Shown here one piece after another: positions 1-6,440 of a stretch of DNA of 8,987 nt. Both the position numbers and the translations under genes were made by a program. How positions within the stretch are numbered: the first letter of the stretch is position 1; each line of letters begins with the position of its first letter. The notes under the pieces were generated by a model, which was not told the origin of the DNA, did no database searches, and saw only the letters and a list, made by a program, of their open reading frames with translations. The stretch comes from DATDOO01 sp035293245 (GTDB taxonomy: Bacteria; Pseudomonadota; Gammaproteobacteria; Methylococcales; Methylococcaceae), in contig DATDOO010000036.1 in assembly GCA_035293245.1 (NCBI GenBank), positions 1 to 8,987 of the forward strand. Direction: 5' to 3'.

Positions 1-3
1 CGC

Positions 4-38
4 GTCGGCAGAGGGCGATGGATAGCCCTTCTGCCGAC
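4..38. repeat. Bulged 13-bp hairpin at left edge
   Basis: Bases 4-16 pair with 25-38 with one bulged base (GTCGGCAGA-GGGC against GCCC-T-TCTGCCGAC). The loop is GATGGATA. The loop core ATGGAT recurs at 120-125 in the apical region of another hairpin, so both may belong to one family of intergenic repeats. There is no T-run on either side, so it is not a classical terminator. Confidence 0.55.
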
Positions 39-62
39 CCCGCTTTTCTCCAAGAAGCGCAG

Positions 63-137
63 GACAAATCGGCAGGAAAGCCGATTTGCACGGCGATAGC
101 CGCCCGGAGGGCGAGGCACATGGATGTGCCGAGTGAG
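63..137 (+). repeat. Structured intergenic repeat, copy 1
   Basis: This is one of two copies of an element of about 75 bp; the other is at 1722-1796 in opposite orientation. In order it holds three things. The first is a perfect 9-bp hairpin (CAAATCGGC at 65-73, GCCGATTTG at 80-88). The second is a small GCCC-GGA-GGGC hairpin (102-112). The third is a hairpin GGCACA-TGGA-TGTGCC (115-130), followed by GAGTGAG. By eye most positions match copy 2. In the third stem a G-C pair here is an A-T pair in copy 2, so pairing is kept although the bases differ. That suggests structure is maintained. Confidence 0.75.
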
Positions 138-227
138 ACCCCGCATTCAAAGAGACGTGCCGAAGGCACACCTACTTACCTGTGCCCCTCGCATTCCAAG
201 ACGGTTACTTCGGAATTGTGGGCAGTC

Positions 228-248
228 TCAGCCGAAACACAGGGCTGA
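228..248 (-). terminator. Weak hairpin after the nitrilase gene
   Basis: TCAGCC (228-233) pairs with GGCTGA (243-248) around a 9-base loop, five bases past the minus-strand nitrilase stop codon. No T-run follows on the minus strand, so it fits at best a weak or factor-assisted transcript end or an RNA-stabilising 3' structure. Confidence 0.25.
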
Positions 249-252
249 CAGG

Positions 253-1122
253 TCAACGAAACCGCAACTGCCCCGGCCAATCCCGGTAGTTGAACACCTG
301 TCCGGTCTGCCGTACCTCGGCGATGCGGGCCAAATCCACGTCGGCGTACACCCATTGGGTGCTATTCAGTTCGCCTACGGCCAGCACGCCGTTGTCGGGA
401 AAGCCGTAGTCTACCGGCGTGTAAACGGCCGCCGCGCCGATGTTGACGTCCACGGCTTCCGACCAGGGCGCTTCCCCCACGGTCGGTGACTGCACCACGT
501 AGCACTGGTTTTCCAGGGCGCGCGCCTGGCAGCCGATGCGCACCCGCCAGTAGCCGGCCAGCGTGTCGGTGCAGCTCGGCACCAGGATCAGGTCGGCGCC
601 GGCTTCCACCTGCTTGCGGGCGATGAGGGGGAATTCGCTGTCGTAGCAAACGTTGACGCCGATCTTGCCCAGTTCCGTGCCGAACACCTTGATCTCGTCC
701 CCGCCGGAAATGAACCACTTTTCGTTCTCGAAGCGGGTCATCTGCAACTTGTCCTGGAATACCGCCGGGCCACCGTCGGGCGTGAAGAAATAAGCGCGGT
801 TGCGGTAGCCGTTGCCGTAACGGACGGGGATCGAGCCGGCGAGGATGTGCACGCCGCGTTGTTCCGCCTCGCTCTGAAACAGGTCGATGAAGGCAGGCAC
901 CACTTCCTGCAGCGCGGCGAGCTGCTTGTCCAGGGAGCGGTAAACCTCCTCGCCGAACAGGGACGCCAGTTCCATGCTGAAGTATTCCGGGAATACCAGC
1001 AGCTTGGCCTTTTTTTTCGCCGCTTCGCCCACCCAGCGGTGGATTTTTTTGGCGAAAGCCGTCCAGTCGGGCAGGAAACCGATGTCGTACTGGGCGCTGG
1101 CGATGCGGAAAGGCGATCTCAC
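253..1122 (-). CDS. Nitrilase-superfamily carbon-nitrogen hydrolase
   Basis: A 289-residue cytoplasmic hydrolase expected to cleave a C-N bond of an amide or a related compound; the substrate is not evident. The family's catalytic triad is visible: Glu46 (FPEYFSME), Lys125 (DKLQMTRFE) and Cys159 (NVCYDSEFP). The length is normal for a single-domain member. The start is GTG at 1122-1120, whose bases overlap the TGA of the upstream GNAT gene (GTGA). A GAGG sits 7 bases before it (1130-1133), inside the GNAT gene, so translation is probably coupled. In YhcX-type proteins of Bacillus an N-terminal GNAT domain is fused to this kind of hydrolase, so the two separate genes here look like the unfused version and may act on the same compound. 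The specific reaction is unknown: amidase, N-carbamoylase-like and nitrilase activities are all possible. Confidence 0.9.
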   Translation of the reverse strand: MRSPFRIASAQYDIGFLPDWTAFAKKIHRWVGEAAKKKAKLLVFPEYFSMELASLFGEEVYRSLDKQLAALQEVVPAFIDLFQSEAEQRGVHILAGSIPVRYGNGYRNRAYFFTPDGGPAVFQDKLQMTRFENEKWFISGGDEIKVFGTELGKIGVNVCYDSEFPLIARKQVEAGADLILVPSCTDTLAGYWRVRIGCQARALENQCYVVQSPTVGEAPWSEAVDVNIGAAAVYTPVDYGFPDNGVLAVGELNSTQWVYADVDLARIAEVRQTGQVFNYRDWPGQLRFR

Positions 1123-1727
1123 GGGTTCGCCTCACGCAGGGATTTCAGCCAAAACACCATGGGCTTGAAGAATTCCTCCTCCTCGTCCAGATCCTTCCAC
1201 TGGTAGGCGGTGAACAGTTCGGGGTGCTGCACATAGCCGAACTTCCTCCAGACGGGATCGAGCGGCGCGTAATCTGCCGGCCGGCGCGGATGGTCCCCCG
1301 GGCGCTGCACGCAGCAGAAAGCGCACCAGTCGAAGCGGCCCAGGTTGCGGGCGTGGTCTTCGCGGCCGGTAAAGAAGCGCTTGTAGATGCCCTTGCCGCG
1401 GTATTCCGGCAGCAGCACCGACTCGGCGCAGTAAAACACCCGTGCCGGATCGTAGCCGTGTTCGATGAAAGGCGCCTGGAACTCCCCGGTCTCGTCGGTC
1501 ATGGGCAGCCCGGTGGATGCGCCGATCGCCCTGTCGCCGTCTAGGGCCAGGATGACCACGCTGTCCGGCGAGTCCAGGTAGGTCTGTAGGTACTTTTCCT
1601 CGTATTCCGCCGTCCCGTCGTACAGGTAGGGGTACTCGCGGAACACCGCGATGCGCAGCCGCGCCAGGTCGGCAAGGTAGGGGGCCAGTTCGTGCCCGGA
1701 CAGCGTGCGGATGGCGATGTCGCTCAT
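1119..1727 (-). CDS. GNAT-family N-acetyltransferase
   Basis: A 202-residue acetyltransferase-like protein. The acetyl-CoA-binding motif of GNAT enzymes is seen as YRGKGIYKRF (residues 109-118), after a strand carrying the segment FYCAESVLLP. The C-terminal half has a Cys/Arg-Pro-rich block (FCCVQRPGDHPRRPADY) and a PLDPVWRKFGY segment. From memory these also occur in the N-terminal GNAT half of YhcX-like GNAT-nitrilase proteins. I chose the ATG at 1727 over an in-frame ATG three codons upstream (1736) because GGGA lies 8 bases before the former but directly abuts the latter. The stop overlaps the nitrilase start. The acceptor substrate cannot be told; a small amine or amino-acid-like compound is an inference. 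The start region lies inside a palindromic repeat, which is unusual. Confidence 0.85.
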   Translation of the reverse strand: MSDIAIRTLSGHELAPYLADLARLRIAVFREYPYLYDGTAEYEEKYLQTYLDSPDSVVILALDGDRAIGASTGLPMTDETGEFQAPFIEHGYDPARVFYCAESVLLPEYRGKGIYKRFFTGREDHARNLGRFDWCAFCCVQRPGDHPRRPADYAPLDPVWRKFGYVQHPELFTAYQWKDLDEEEEFFKPMVFWLKSLREANP

Positions 1728-1796
1728 GCGACACATCCCTGTGTCGCACCCTTCGGGCGGCTTCGCCGTGCAAATCGGCTATCCTGCCGATTTGTC
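1722..1796 (-). repeat. Structured intergenic repeat, copy 2
   Basis: This inverted copy of the element at 63-137 is read on the minus strand. It has the 9-bp hairpin CAAATCGGC/GCCGATTTG (1771-1779 with 1786-1794), a GCCC-GAA-GGG segment, and a terminal hairpin with an 8-bp stem (1728-1735 with 1740-1747). Similarity to copy 1 continues through the five bases ATGAG (GTGAG in copy 1), which contain the GNAT start codon. The two copies flank the GNAT and nitrilase genes in opposite orientations. Confidence 0.75.
1728..1747 (-). promoter_or_regulatory. Hairpin with the GNAT ribosome binding site in its loop
   Basis: On the minus strand GCGACACA and TGTGTCGC form a perfect 8-bp stem around the loop GGGA, and the ATG of the GNAT gene follows immediately. 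The loop bases are the only Shine-Dalgarno-like sequence at a suitable distance (8 bases). If the stem forms in mRNA it would shape access to the start site, either presenting GGGA in a tetraloop or hindering ribosome loading. This is seen in sequence; any effect is inferred. Confidence 0.5.
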
Positions 1797-1827
1797 ATGA
1801 CTGGGGAGGTGCGAGGCGCCATGATCG

Positions 1828-2238
1828 TTAGCCTTTGCCGACCTGATCGATCCAGTCCTGGAGGTTGTAATAGTTGGTGATGCGCGCCACCTTGCCGTCC
1901 CGCACCTCGAAGAACGCGCCGGCGGGCAGGCGGTATTTCTGGCCGTGGGCGGGCGGCAGGCCCTCGTCGGTGCGCAGGTATTCGCCCAGTACCACGAATT
2001 CGGCGGCGGCGCGCTTGCCGTCGTCGCTGGCCATGACGACCATGTCCACCAGTTCTTCCTTGTAGGCGCCGTTCATGCGGTCCATGAAGGCGCGGAACGC
2101 TGCCTTGCCCACCTCGCGGGCACCCTGGTTGATGTCGTGGATCACGTCGTCGGTGAGCATGTTCAGGAATGCGTCCATGTCGCCGGCGTTGAACGCCGCA
2201 TAATAATTCTTGATCAGGGTTTGGGTGCTCTGGTTCAT
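1828..2238 (-). CDS. Ketosteroid-isomerase-related SnoaL-like protein
   Basis: A 136-residue protein of the NTF2-like/SnoaL fold. The N-terminal pattern (NYYAAFNAGDMDAF, residues 11-24, then LTDDVIHDINQG) and the C-terminal GKVARITNYYNLQDW segment fit the family described as ketosteroid-isomerase-related. Such proteins are cone-shaped alpha+beta barrels that bind small hydrophobic or polar ligands; many have no proven enzyme activity. The start at 2238 (ATG) is preferred over an in-frame ATG at 2322: an AGG lies 4 bases upstream, and the family's normal N-terminus begins about here. It is first in the minus-strand set and is separated from the GNAT gene by 100 bases holding repeat copy 2. A role with the acetyltransferase and hydrolase in one small-molecule conversion is inferred from order alone. 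Confidence 0.85.
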   Translation of the reverse strand: MNQSTQTLIKNYYAAFNAGDMDAFLNMLTDDVIHDINQGAREVGKAAFRAFMDRMNGAYKEELVDMVVMASDDGKRAAAEFVVLGEYLRTDEGLPPAHGQKYRLPAGAFFEVRDGKVARITNYYNLQDWIDQVGKG

Positions 2239-2406
2239 GTAACCTGCCTGTTGCGCTGGGTGAAGAATGGAAAGGCGCGAATTATCGCAAATTTTCCCAT
2301 TCCGGATACCTGTGCCGAGCATCCCCGGCGTGGCGTGGGCCGAGAAGATGGGGTAATCTGCGTCGGACGGTTGCCGTCTTCTACCCTCGCTTTAAAACAA
2401 ACAAAA
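2239..2406. promoter_or_regulatory. Divergent intergenic region
   Basis: This 168-base spacer lies between two divergently transcribed sets, so it must hold promoters for both. On the minus strand a GATAAT hexamer within 'TTTGCGATAATTCG' (about 2276-2289) is a possible -10 for the SnoaL-like gene, without a good -35. On the plus strand a short hairpin GACGG-TTG-CCGTC (2366-2378) and an A/T-rich run (about 2390-2406) precede the kinase. I see no recognisable cyclic-di-GMP riboswitch or clear operator. Confidence 0.4.
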
Positions 2407-3867
2407 ATGGCGGGCATGACGATCTCCAGTTTGCACTCCCTGACCACCCGTATTCCTCCGCGCTATCTGATCGTCGGCGCCACCGCGACGCTGGCGGCGA
2501 TTTTCCTGTTCGATGTTCTCGCGCCGCCCGCCCTGAATATCAGCCTGCTTTATATCGTTCCGGTCGGGATCAGCCTGTGGCTGCCCTGGCGCAACTACGT
2601 CGCCGCAGCCGCAGGCATCTGTATTCTGCTGACCTTCAGCGACTTTTTCATCGCCGATCGCGTGGTGGGTTTCTGGCCCGACCTGTCGAATCACCTGTTG
2701 ACCGCCCTTGCCATCGCCGGCGTCGCCCTGCTGGACGTGCTGCTGGCGCAGAGCAGGGAACGCATGAATACCGTGCTGAACACCGCTGCCGAAGGCATCA
2801 TCGTCATCAACCGGCGCGGGGGCATCGAATCCTTCAACCAGATGGCCGAGGAGATTTTCGGCTACAGCGCCGCCGAGGCCATCGGGCGGAACATCAGCCT
2901 GCTCATGCCCTCGCCGTTCCGGGAGGAGCACGACGGCTATCTTCTGCGTTACCGGAATACCGGCGAGCGGCACATCATCGGCCGGCGCCGCGAGGTCGTC
3001 GGCTTGCGGCGCAACGGCGAGACCTTTCCCCTGGAAGTCGCGGTCGCGGAAACCGACCTGGGAACGCGGCGCATTTATACCGGGGTGGTGCGCGACATCA
3101 CGCGCAAGAAAAAGAACGAGGAATCCATCCTGCGCATGAACCGGGAACTTCAGGAGCGCGCCGGGGAATTGTCCCGGCTCAACGAGGAGCTGTCCCAGTT
3201 CGCCCACGTCGTCTCGCACGATCTGAAAGCGCCGTTGCGCGCCATCGCCAATTACAGTTCCTGGTTGGCGGAGGATATGGATCCCGCGCTGCTGAACGAC
3301 GAAATCCGTGAATATTTGCAGGGCTTGCAGCAGGCTGTCCGGCAGTCGGAGGAACTGATCGAAGAGTTGCTGGAGTTCTCCCGCATCGGCCGGCAGAAGG
3401 TCGCCAGCGAACGCGTGGATCTCGGAGGATTTTTCCGGGAATTGGCCGGCTCCCTCGATCTGGGGAGGGATGTCGAAGTGTCCATCGACGTGGAGACGCC
3501 GGCAATCGAGGCTCCGCCGGTGCTGTTGCGACAGATTTTCCAGAACCTGATCCTGAACGGCGTCAAATACAACCGTTCCGAACGGAAGCGCATCGCCATC
3601 GAAGGCCGGGCGCAGGAAGACGGTGGGTTGGAACTCACCGTCCGCGACAACGGCATCGGCATCGACCCGCGTTTTCACGAACGCATCTTCCAGATTTTCC
3701 AGCGCCTGCACACCCGAGACGAGTATGAGGGAACCGGCATCGGCCTCGCCATCGTCAGGAAGGCTGCCCAGCAACTGGGCTATGCGGTGCGCGTGGAATC
3801 GGCGCTGAACGAGGGCAGCACGTTTTTCATCACCGTCCCGGCTTCCTGTCTCGCAACCAAGGAGTGA
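2407..3867 (+). CDS. Membrane sensor histidine kinase with FixL-like PAS
   Basis: A 486-residue inner-membrane kinase. Four hydrophobic segments (about residues 20-39, 43-60, 63-82, 93-114) are followed by a PAS domain (119-235), a short coiled-coil linker, a HisKA domain with the phospho-accepting His271 (SHDLKAPLRAI), and an HATPase domain with N-box Asn380, G1 box DNGIGI (414-419) and G2 box GTGIGLAI (442-449). The HisKA/ATPase part is of the phytochrome-like kind. Compared with FixL from memory, the PAS segment EHDGYLLRY...TGERHIIG...R aligns without gaps. It has His175 at the heme-ligand position and Arg181, His189, Ile190 and Arg195 at pocket positions, so heme binding and oxygen sensing are plausible but unproven. 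ATG 2407 has no clear ribosome binding site; ATG 2416, three codons later, is an alternative. The stop codon is 4 bases before the next gene. Confidence 0.9.
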   Translation: MAGMTISSLHSLTTRIPPRYLIVGATATLAAIFLFDVLAPPALNISLLYIVPVGISLWLPWRNYVAAAAGICILLTFSDFFIADRVVGFWPDLSNHLLTALAIAGVALLDVLLAQSRERMNTVLNTAAEGIIVINRRGGIESFNQMAEEIFGYSAAEAIGRNISLLMPSPFREEHDGYLLRYRNTGERHIIGRRREVVGLRRNGETFPLEVAVAETDLGTRRIYTGVVRDITRKKKNEESILRMNRELQERAGELSRLNEELSQFAHVVSHDLKAPLRAIANYSSWLAEDMDPALLNDEIREYLQGLQQAVRQSEELIEELLEFSRIGRQKVASERVDLGGFFRELAGSLDLGRDVEVSIDVETPAIEAPPVLLRQIFQNLILNGVKYNRSERKRIAIEGRAQEDGGLELTVRDNGIGIDPRFHERIFQIFQRLHTRDEYEGTGIGLAIVRKAAQQLGYAVRVESALNEGSTFFITVPASCLATKE

Positions 3868-3874
3868 ACTCTTG
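3859..3874 (+). promoter_or_regulatory. Strong ribosome binding site deciding a TTG start
   Basis: AAGGAG (3859-3864) abuts the kinase stop codon TGA (3865-3867) and lies 7 bases before TTG (3872-3874). No ATG or GTG in frame fits the conserved N-terminus of the response regulator, so TTG is the start. The overlap of this site with the end of the kinase gene suggests coupled translation. Confidence 0.75.
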
Positions 3875-4312
3875 AACACCCGCACCTTTCCCGTTCTGCT
3901 GGCCGAAGACAGCAAGCACGACATCATGGCCGTCCAGCGGGCCTGGAAACAGCATCACATTCTCAACCCTTTGCACATTGTCCGCGACGGCGAGGAGTGC
4001 CTGGATTTCCTCATCCACCGCAACCAGTACGTCGACCCGAAGGCCGCGCCCCGTCCCGGCCTCTTGCTGCTGGATCTCAACATGCCCAAGATGGACGGCT
4101 TGACGGTGCTGCAAACCATTCGTGAGGACACGATGCTCTCCCGCCTGCCGGTGGTGGTGCTGACCACCTCCAAGGCCGAGGAAGACAAGGTGCGCAGCTA
4201 TGACCTGGGTGTGAACGCCTACATCATGAAGCCGGTCGAATTCGACGGCTTCGCCTCGGCCATCCGCACCATCAACGTCTTCTGGCAACTGGTCGAATTG
4301 CCTTATTCCTGA
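3872..4312 (+). CDS. Rcp1-like single-domain response regulator
   Basis: A 146-residue CheY-fold receiver with no output domain. The phosphorylation site is complete: acidic pair Glu12-Asp13 (LLAEDS), phospho-acceptor Asp68 (LLLDLNMPKMDG), Thr98 (VVVLTTS) and Lys120 (NAYIMKPV). The insert before the acceptor strand (HRNQYVDPKAAPRPGLLLLD) is typical of the Rcp1-like receivers that partner phytochrome-type kinases, which fits the kinase type encoded 4 bases upstream. The likely role is a phosphate shuttle between that kinase and a further target, possibly the receiver domain of the GGDEF-EAL protein encoded next. That flow is inferred from gene order. It starts with TTG behind a strong ribosome binding site. 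Confidence 0.92.
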   Translation: MNTRTFPVLLAEDSKHDIMAVQRAWKQHHILNPLHIVRDGEECLDFLIHRNQYVDPKAAPRPGLLLLDLNMPKMDGLTVLQTIREDTMLSRLPVVVLTTSKAEEDKVRSYDLGVNAYIMKPVEFDGFASAIRTINVFWQLVELPYS

Positions 4313-4314
4313 AC

Positions 4315-4341
4315 GGAGCTTCAGCAATGGACACGCTATGA
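4315..4341 (+). promoter_or_regulatory. Four-codon leader ORF before the GGDEF-EAL gene
   Basis: The only good Shine-Dalgarno sequence (GGAG, 4315-4318) is spaced 8 bases from an ATG at 4327 that reads Met-Asp-Thr-Leu-stop. Its stop TGA (4339-4341) overlaps the ATG of the long gene (4338-4340) as ATGA. The long gene's own ATG is 19 bases from GGAG, too far for normal use, and there is no alternative in-frame start upstream. Translation of the enzyme may therefore depend on termination-reinitiation after the leader. The layout is seen directly; the function is inferred. Confidence 0.5.
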
Positions 4342-6434
4342 ACAATCCTTCCCCGCTTCGCCTGCTGGTCGTCGAGGACAACACGGACGATGTCGTCAGC
4401 ATCGAGCGGTTGTTCCGGAAGAAAAACCTTTCGGTGGAAATCACCCACTGCCTGCGCGGTGAGGACGTGCTTGCTCTGTTGCAAAGGGACAGCGGCTTCG
4501 ATGCGATCATCACCGACTATTGCCTGCCGGGCATCTCCGGCATAGAGCTTAGCAAGCAACTGCTGGCCATGAACCTGAACTGTCCGGTAGTGATGCTCAC
4601 CGGGCGGGGCAACGAAATGGCCGCGGTGGAGGCCATGAAGGCCGGCATCAGCGATTACGTGGTCAAGGGTAGCGCCCAGGACAACTTCAATTTCCTGCCG
4701 GAAATGGTGCTGCATGCCATCGAAAAGAAACGGGAGCAGGAACGGCTGCACGCTTACGAGAACCAGCTGCGCAAGCTTTCCCAGGCCGTGGAACAGAGCG
4801 CCAGCGCCATACTGATCACCAACCCCGAAGGCGTCATCGAATACGTGAATCCCCGCTTCAGCGAGATGACCGGCTATGCCCTGGAGGAAGCCGTCGGGTT
4901 CACGCCCGCCTTGTTGAAATCCGGCAATACCCCGAACCAGGTCTACGAGCACCTGTGGGAAACCATTCTGGCCGGCCGCGACTGGAAAAGCGAACTGCAA
5001 AACCGTACCAAGACAGGCCAGCTTTACTGGGCGCGCACCTCCATTTCCCCGGTGAAAAACGCGGACGGCCGGGTTACCCATTTCATCGAGATCCAGGAAG
5101 ACATCACCGAAACGCGCGCGCTTACCGAGCAGTTAAGCTACCAGGCCAGCCACGACGTCATGACAGGACTCATCAACCGGGGCGAGTTCGAGAAGCGGCT
5201 GCTGGCGCTGATCAAGGGCACCCGACAGCACGATGCGGAGCACACCCTCTGCTACATCGATCTCGACCAGTTCAAGGTCGTCAACGATACCTGCGGCCAC
5301 GCCGCCGGGGATGCGCTTTTGCAACAGATGGCCGACGTGTTGCGCAAGCTGGTCAGAAAGCGCGACATCGTGGCGCGGCTCGGCGGCGACGAATTCGGCA
5401 TCCTCATGGAGTCCTGTCCGCTGGAGCAGGCGGAGCGCATCATCAGCGAACAGCACCAGCACATCCGCGAGTTTCGTTTCAGTTGGGAAGACAAGATTTT
5501 CACCGTCGGCGCCAGCATCGGCCTGGTGTCGATCACCAGCGGTTCGGGGAGCCTGTCCGACCTGCTGCGCCAGGCGGACGCCGCCTGTTATGCGGCCAAG
5601 GACCGCGGGCGCAACTGCATTCACGTCTATAAGCCCGACGACGAGGAACTGGTGCGCCGCCATGGCGAAATGCAGTGGGTCACCCGCATCACCGAAGCCC
5701 TGGACAAGAATCTGTTCCGGCTTTATGGCCAGTCCATCGTGCCCCTGGGCGACGATGCGCACGCGCCGGGGCAGCACTGCGAGATCCTGCTGCGCATGGT
5801 GGACGGCGAACGCATCGTTCCGCCCGGCGCCTTTCTGCCGGCGGCGGAGCGTTATCACTTGTCCACGCATATCGACCGCTGGGTCATCAAAACCCTGTTC
5901 GAGCACCTGGTCGATTTCCCGCAGCATCTGGACAACCTGAACCTGTGCGCCATCAACATTTCCGGACATTCGCTGGTCAACGACGAACTGCTGGAATTCA
6001 TCATCGAGCAGTTCCACCGCGCAACGGTGCCGCCGGAAAAAATCTGCTTCGAGATCACCGAGACCGCCGCCATTTCCAATCTTGCCCATGCCTCGCGTTT
6101 CATCGCATCCTTGGGACAACTGGGTTGCCGTTTCGCCCTGGACGATTTCGGCAGCGGCTTCTCGTCCTTCGGCTATCTCAAGCGCCTGCCGGTCAACTAT
6201 CTGAAAATCGACGGCGTATTCGTGCAGGGCATGGCCAAGGACCCCATCGACCAGGCGATGGTCAAATCCATCAACGACATCGGCCACGTGCTCGGCAAGA
6301 TCACCATCGCCGAATTCGTGGACAATCAGGATATCGCCGTCAAACTCAAGCAGATCGGCGTGGATTACGTGCAGGGCTACTTTCTCGGCAAGCCCATGCC
6401 GCTGGCGGAATTGCTCGGCGAAGGACTGGATTAA
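4338..6434 (+). CDS. REC-PAS-GGDEF-EAL cyclic-di-GMP enzyme
   Basis: A 698-residue soluble bifunctional protein. A receiver domain (1-125) carries Asp60 as phospho-acceptor with Asp14, Thr88 and Lys110. A PAS domain (about 145-260) follows and ends in the usual DIT segment. The GGDEF domain (about 270-435) has an intact GGDEF at 349-353 and an RxxD inhibitory site (Arg340-Asp343) five residues before it, so it should make cyclic-di-GMP and be product-inhibited. The EAL domain (about 445-690) has EIL instead of EAL at 482-484. It keeps the catalytic Glu482, with Asn540, Glu575, Asp602-Asp603, Lys623, Glu659 and Gln679 at the expected metal-binding and catalytic positions, so phosphodiesterase activity is also plausible. 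Which activity dominates cannot be read from sequence. Its position after the kinase and single receiver suggests control by phosphorylation; the PAS may add a second input. Confidence 0.93.
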   Translation: MNNPSPLRLLVVEDNTDDVVSIERLFRKKNLSVEITHCLRGEDVLALLQRDSGFDAIITDYCLPGISGIELSKQLLAMNLNCPVVMLTGRGNEMAAVEAMKAGISDYVVKGSAQDNFNFLPEMVLHAIEKKREQERLHAYENQLRKLSQAVEQSASAILITNPEGVIEYVNPRFSEMTGYALEEAVGFTPALLKSGNTPNQVYEHLWETILAGRDWKSELQNRTKTGQLYWARTSISPVKNADGRVTHFIEIQEDITETRALTEQLSYQASHDVMTGLINRGEFEKRLLALIKGTRQHDAEHTLCYIDLDQFKVVNDTCGHAAGDALLQQMADVLRKLVRKRDIVARLGGDEFGILMESCPLEQAERIISEQHQHIREFRFSWEDKIFTVGASIGLVSITSGSGSLSDLLRQADAACYAAKDRGRNCIHVYKPDDEELVRRHGEMQWVTRITEALDKNLFRLYGQSIVPLGDDAHAPGQHCEILLRMVDGERIVPPGAFLPAAERYHLSTHIDRWVIKTLFEHLVDFPQHLDNLNLCAINISGHSLVNDELLEFIIEQFHRATVPPEKICFEITETAAISNLAHASRFIASLGQLGCRFALDDFGSGFSSFGYLKRLPVNYLKIDGVFVQGMAKDPIDQAMVKSINDIGHVLGKITIAEFVDNQDIAVKLKQIGVDYVQGYFLGKPMPLAELLGEGLD

Positions 6435-6440
6435 GTTTTC

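Larger units (their letters stand above)
1..252. other. Gene-free stretch full of small hairpins
   Basis: I see no credible gene here. The open frames that cross it read through palindromes and have no recognisable protein pattern. The stretch holds, in order: a bulged hairpin at 4-38, one copy of a structured repeat at about 63-137, a short perfect hairpin (GTGCC-GAA-GGCAC, 157-169), and a 6-bp stem (228-233 with 243-248) directly beyond the nitrilase stop codon. It lies downstream of the minus-strand gene set and looks like a pile-up of intergenic repeats. Confidence 0.6.

Noticed and set aside
18..248. Short plus-strand open frames at the left edge
   Set aside because: They read through hairpins and repeat copy 1 and have no ribosome binding site or family pattern.
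1945..2406. Upstream extension of the kinase reading frame
   Set aside because: It overlaps the SnoaL-like gene on the other strand and has no kinase-like sequence. The protein pattern begins near 2407-2416.
2239..2406. Cyclic-di-GMP riboswitch upstream of the signalling genes
   Set aside because: I looked for GEMM-type conserved segments and found none; only a 5-bp hairpin is present.
2392..3927. Long minus-strand open frame (511 codons) opposite the kinase gene
   Set aside because: It mirrors a clearly coding plus-strand gene in GC-rich DNA. The translation is low-complexity and has no family pattern.
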